NCBI RefSeq assembly: GCF_025244725.1
Contig: NZ_CP104203.1
Coordinates: 3,720,001-3,784,000, forward strand
From: Chryseobacterium oranimense
GTDB lineage: Bacteria; Bacteroidota; Bacteroidia; Flavobacteriales; Weeksellaceae
DNA: 64,000 bases
Direction of reading: 5' to 3'
Every line of letters begins with the position of its first letter. The stretch's first letter is position 1. Made by a program: the position numbers and the translations under genes. The notes under the pieces were generated by a model. It had not been told where the DNA came from. It was given only the letters and a program-made list of their open reading frames with translations, and made no database searches. This document shows, one piece after another, positions 61,675-64,000 of the stretch.

Positions 61675-63195
61675 ATGAAAATAAATAACTTTTTAGAACT
61701 GAAGGATTTTCAAAAAATTATCATTGAGAACGGAAAAATTGAACTGGACGAATCACTTTTGGATAGAGTAGAAACAAGTTTTCAGTTTTTGAAGGAATTT
61801 TCGAAAAATAAAGTAATATACGGAGTCAATACTGGTTTCGGACCAATGGCCCAGTTCAAGATCAGTGATGAAGATACACACCAGCTTCAGTATAACCTGA
61901 TCAGAAGTCACTCTTCAGGAATCGGGAACCCACTGCCGGCCCAGGAAGTAAAAGCATGTATGCTGGCCAGATTGAACACCCTTTCACTTGGAAATTCCGG
62001 CGTTCATCAGTCCGTCATTCATTTACTTAAAGAATTGATCAACAGAGATATTATCCCATTGATTTTTGAACACGGAGGAGTTGGTGCAAGTGGCGATTTG
62101 GTACAGCTTGCCCATCTTGCTTTAGTGCTGATCGGAGAAGGCGAGGTTTTCTATAAAGGCGAAAGAAAAGCTACAAAAGAAGTTTTTGAAGCAGAAGGCT
62201 TAGAACCGATCAAAGTAGAAATCCGTGAAGGTCTGGCTTTAATGAACGGAACCTCCGTTATGTCCGGAATAGGAATCGTTAACGCGTATAAAGCGAATCA
62301 GTTAACGGATATTTCTATCAGACTTTCCTGTGCCATCAATGAGATCGTTCAGGCTTATGATGATCACCTTTCCGAAGCTTTGAACGGAACCAAAAAACAT
62401 TACGGCCAGCAGAAAGTAGCAGAAAAAATGCGCAAACATTTGGCCGACAGTAAGCTGATTAGAAAAAGAGAAGATCATCTTTATACCCACTTTGAGGAAC
62501 AGGAAAAAGTATTTAAGGAAAAAGTTCAGGAATATTATTCATTAAGATGTGTTCCTCAGATCCTTGGACCTGTTTTAGATACACTGGAATACACTGAAAA
62601 TGTTCTTGAAAATGAGATCAATTCAGCTAATGACAACCCGATCATTAATGTAGAGGACAAGCATGTATACCATGGCGGAAATTTTCATGGAGATTATATT
62701 TCGCTGGAAATGGATAAGCTGAAGATCGTTGTTACCAAGCTCACTATGCTGGCAGAAAGACAGCTGAACTACCTCTTAAATGCAAAGATCAACGAAATCT
62801 TGCCACCTTTCGTAAATTTAGGTAAATTAGGCTTTAATTTCGGAATGCAGGGAGTACAGTTTACAGCGACTTCTACTACTGCGGAAAGCCAGATGCTGTC
62901 GAACTCCATGTATGTTCACAGTATACCTAATAATAATGATAATCAGGATATTGTGAGCATGGGAACCAATGCTGCGGTAATCTGCCGGAAAGTGATAGAA
63001 AATGCATTTGAAGTACTGGCAATTGAAGCGATTACCATTATTCAGGCTGTTGAATATCTTGGTTTTCAGGATAAAGTGTCATCTTCTACAAAAGAACTGT
63101 ATGACGAGATAAGGAAAATTATTCCTGCATTCTCAGATGATATGGTCATGTATCCGTATCTGGAAGAAGTGAAGAAATATTTAAAGGCAATGTAA
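61675..63195 (+). CDS. Tyrosine ammonia-lyase (HAL/PAL/TAL family)
   Basis: A 506-residue lyase that removes ammonia from tyrosine to give 4-coumarate. The MIO-forming triad Ala-Ser-Gly lies in EHGGVGASGDLVQL (residues about 138-140). The selectivity site reads RSHSSG; His here is the tyrosine-type residue, where phenylalanine lyases have Phe. The sequence throughout resembles the characterised Flavobacterium johnsoniae enzyme as I remember it. Start is ATG 61675; the TTG just before it is discounted. It provides the aromatic starter for flexirubin pigments and is followed 79 bp later by a reductase. Confidence 0.93.
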   Translation: MKINNFLELKDFQKIIIENGKIELDESLLDRVETSFQFLKEFSKNKVIYGVNTGFGPMAQFKISDEDTHQLQYNLIRSHSSGIGNPLPAQEVKACMLARLNTLSLGNSGVHQSVIHLLKELINRDIIPLIFEHGGVGASGDLVQLAHLALVLIGEGEVFYKGERKATKEVFEAEGLEPIKVEIREGLALMNGTSVMSGIGIVNAYKANQLTDISIRLSCAINEIVQAYDDHLSEALNGTKKHYGQQKVAEKMRKHLADSKLIRKREDHLYTHFEEQEKVFKEKVQEYYSLRCVPQILGPVLDTLEYTENVLENEINSANDNPIINVEDKHVYHGGNFHGDYISLEMDKLKIVVTKLTMLAERQLNYLLNAKINEILPPFVNLGKLGFNFGMQGVQFTATSTTAESQMLSNSMYVHSIPNNNDNQDIVSMGTNAAVICRKVIENAFEVLAIEAITIIQAVEYLGFQDKVSSSTKELYDEIRKIIPAFSDDMVMYPYLEEVKKYLKAM

Positions 63196-63274
63196 TTATC
63201 CGTGATAATGAATTGTTATACACAAAGAACGGAATTTAACTTAAAAAAAACTAAAACTAAATAAACACTAACAC

Positions 63275-64000
63275 ATGAAATGTGCAATTGTCACAGGCGG
63301 CTCCAGGGGAATTGGAAGAGCAGTCTGTATAAAACTGGCGGAAGAAAAAAATTACCATATACTCATCAACTACGCTTCTAACGAAACCGCAGCAAAGGAA
63401 ACTCTGGCTAAAGTAGAAGAGCTTGGAGCTACAGGAGAGATCCTTAAATTTGATGTGGCCAATGCCGAGGAAAGCCTGAGTGTTTTAACGGAATGGCAGG
63501 ATAAAAACCCTGACGCAATTGTCGAAGTAATTGTAAACAACGCCGGTATTACAAGAGACGGATTATTCATGTGGATGCAGAGTGAAGACTGGAACAGTGT
63601 GATCAACACAAGTCTGAACGGATTTTTTAACGTAACCAACTTCTTTATCCAGAAACTTCTACGTAATAAATACGGGAGAATCATCAATATGGTCTCTGTT
63701 TCCGGGGTAAAAGGAACTGCGGGGCAAACGAATTATTCTGCAGCAAAAGCAGCTTTGATAGGTGCTACAAAGGCACTGGCTCAGGAAGTTGCCAAGAGAA
63801 ATATTACGGTAAATGCGGTGGCTCCCGGATTTATCAGAACAGATATGACCCAGGATTTTAATGAAAATGAGATGAAAGCCATGATCCCTGCCAACAGATT
63901 TGGAGAAGCCGAAGAAGTCGCAGATCTTGTAGCCTTTTTAGCTTCTAAGAAAGCTTCATATATTACTGGGGAAGTAATAAACATCAACGGAGGAATTTAT
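63275..64000 (+). CDS. 3-oxoacyl-ACP reductase (FabG-like SDR), 3' end cut by window
   Basis: 242 codons are visible from ATG 63275 without a stop. Short-chain dehydrogenase motifs: VTGGSRGIGRAV (NADP-binding), NNAGI, Ser in MVSVSGVKG, and YSAAKAAL with catalytic Tyr and Lys. The last visible residues NINGGIY are close to the usual C-terminus, so only a few codons are missing. In a flexirubin cluster it would reduce the beta-keto groups during polyene chain building. It follows the ammonia-lyase in the same direction. Confidence 0.92.
   Translation, partial: MKCAIVTGGSRGIGRAVCIKLAEEKNYHILINYASNETAAKETLAKVEELGATGEILKFDVANAEESLSVLTEWQDKNPDAIVEVIVNNAGITRDGLFMWMQSEDWNSVINTSLNGFFNVTNFFIQKLLRNKYGRIINMVSVSGVKGTAGQTNYSAAKAALIGATKALAQEVAKRNITVNAVAPGFIRTDMTQDFNENEMKAMIPANRFGEAEEVADLVAFLASKKASYITGEVININGGIY

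Overview
The window is one contiguous stretch of chromosome from a member of the Flavobacteriia, most likely Chryseobacterium or a close relative (Weeksellaceae). The evidence is low GC, the Bacteroidota promoter box TAnnTTTG in front of many genes, a fused CcoN-CcoO cbb3 oxidase, several outer-membrane TonB-dependent receptors, Bacteroidota-type lipoproteins, and the edge of a flexirubin-type pigment cluster. No prophage, insertion sequence, CRISPR array, rRNA or tRNA gene was seen.

Layout. 1-10007 (minus strand): two tandem paralogous lipoproteins, then the complete cbb3-type oxidase and assembly block (TauE-like copper protein, FixH, CcoG, CcoP, CcoQ, CcoNO, CcoS, copper ATPase CcoI), with a divergent Crp/Fnr regulator at 10079. 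10868-12688: panB, a small membrane protein, an RluA-type pseudouridine synthase. 12752-19618: a thiamine operon (thiS, thiC, a TenI/ThiE-like gene, thiD, thiE, thiG, thiH, thiF) behind a TPP riboswitch. 19690-25160: two TonB-dependent receptors; the second lies behind a SAM-I-like riboswitch, a short Met/Cys-rich leader reading frame and a hairpin. 25227-30591: two aconitases (AcnA type and AcnB). 30889-34178: a WG-repeat protein and a thiamine-type TonB receptor behind a second TPP riboswitch. 34316-40474: HU-domain membrane protein, acyl-CoA thioesterase, 2-hydroxyacid dehydrogenase, serine hydrolase lipoprotein, Ig-like lipoprotein, haem-binding protein. 40512-44815 (minus): NUDIX hydrolase, XerD, dCMP deaminase, enoyl-CoA hydratase, catalase, with oxyR divergent. 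46127-49669: metK behind a SAM-II/SAM-V-like leader, an outer-membrane-like protein, an ECF sigma factor followed by a 44-residue small ORF, and a HAD nucleotidase. 49787-56557 (minus): trpS, SanA-like protein, lspA, two small proteins, a DksA-like protein, ileS. 56998-64000: M23 peptidase, then flexirubin-type genes: an AMP-forming ligase, an FAD-dependent halogenase/hydroxylase-like enzyme, tyrosine ammonia-lyase, and a 3-oxoacyl-ACP reductase cut by the window end.

The most interesting regulatory content is RNA-based. Both TPP riboswitches are followed by a 10-bp hairpin whose right arm contains the start codon. In both cases the left arm of that hairpin can instead pair with the 5' strand of the aptamer. 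This gives a complete two-state model that is the same for thiamine synthesis (thiS) and thiamine uptake (TonB receptor). There are two further SAM-riboswitch candidates of different classes. At several genes the -7 promoter box ends only 6-7 nt before the ATG, which suggests leaderless or nearly leaderless transcripts.
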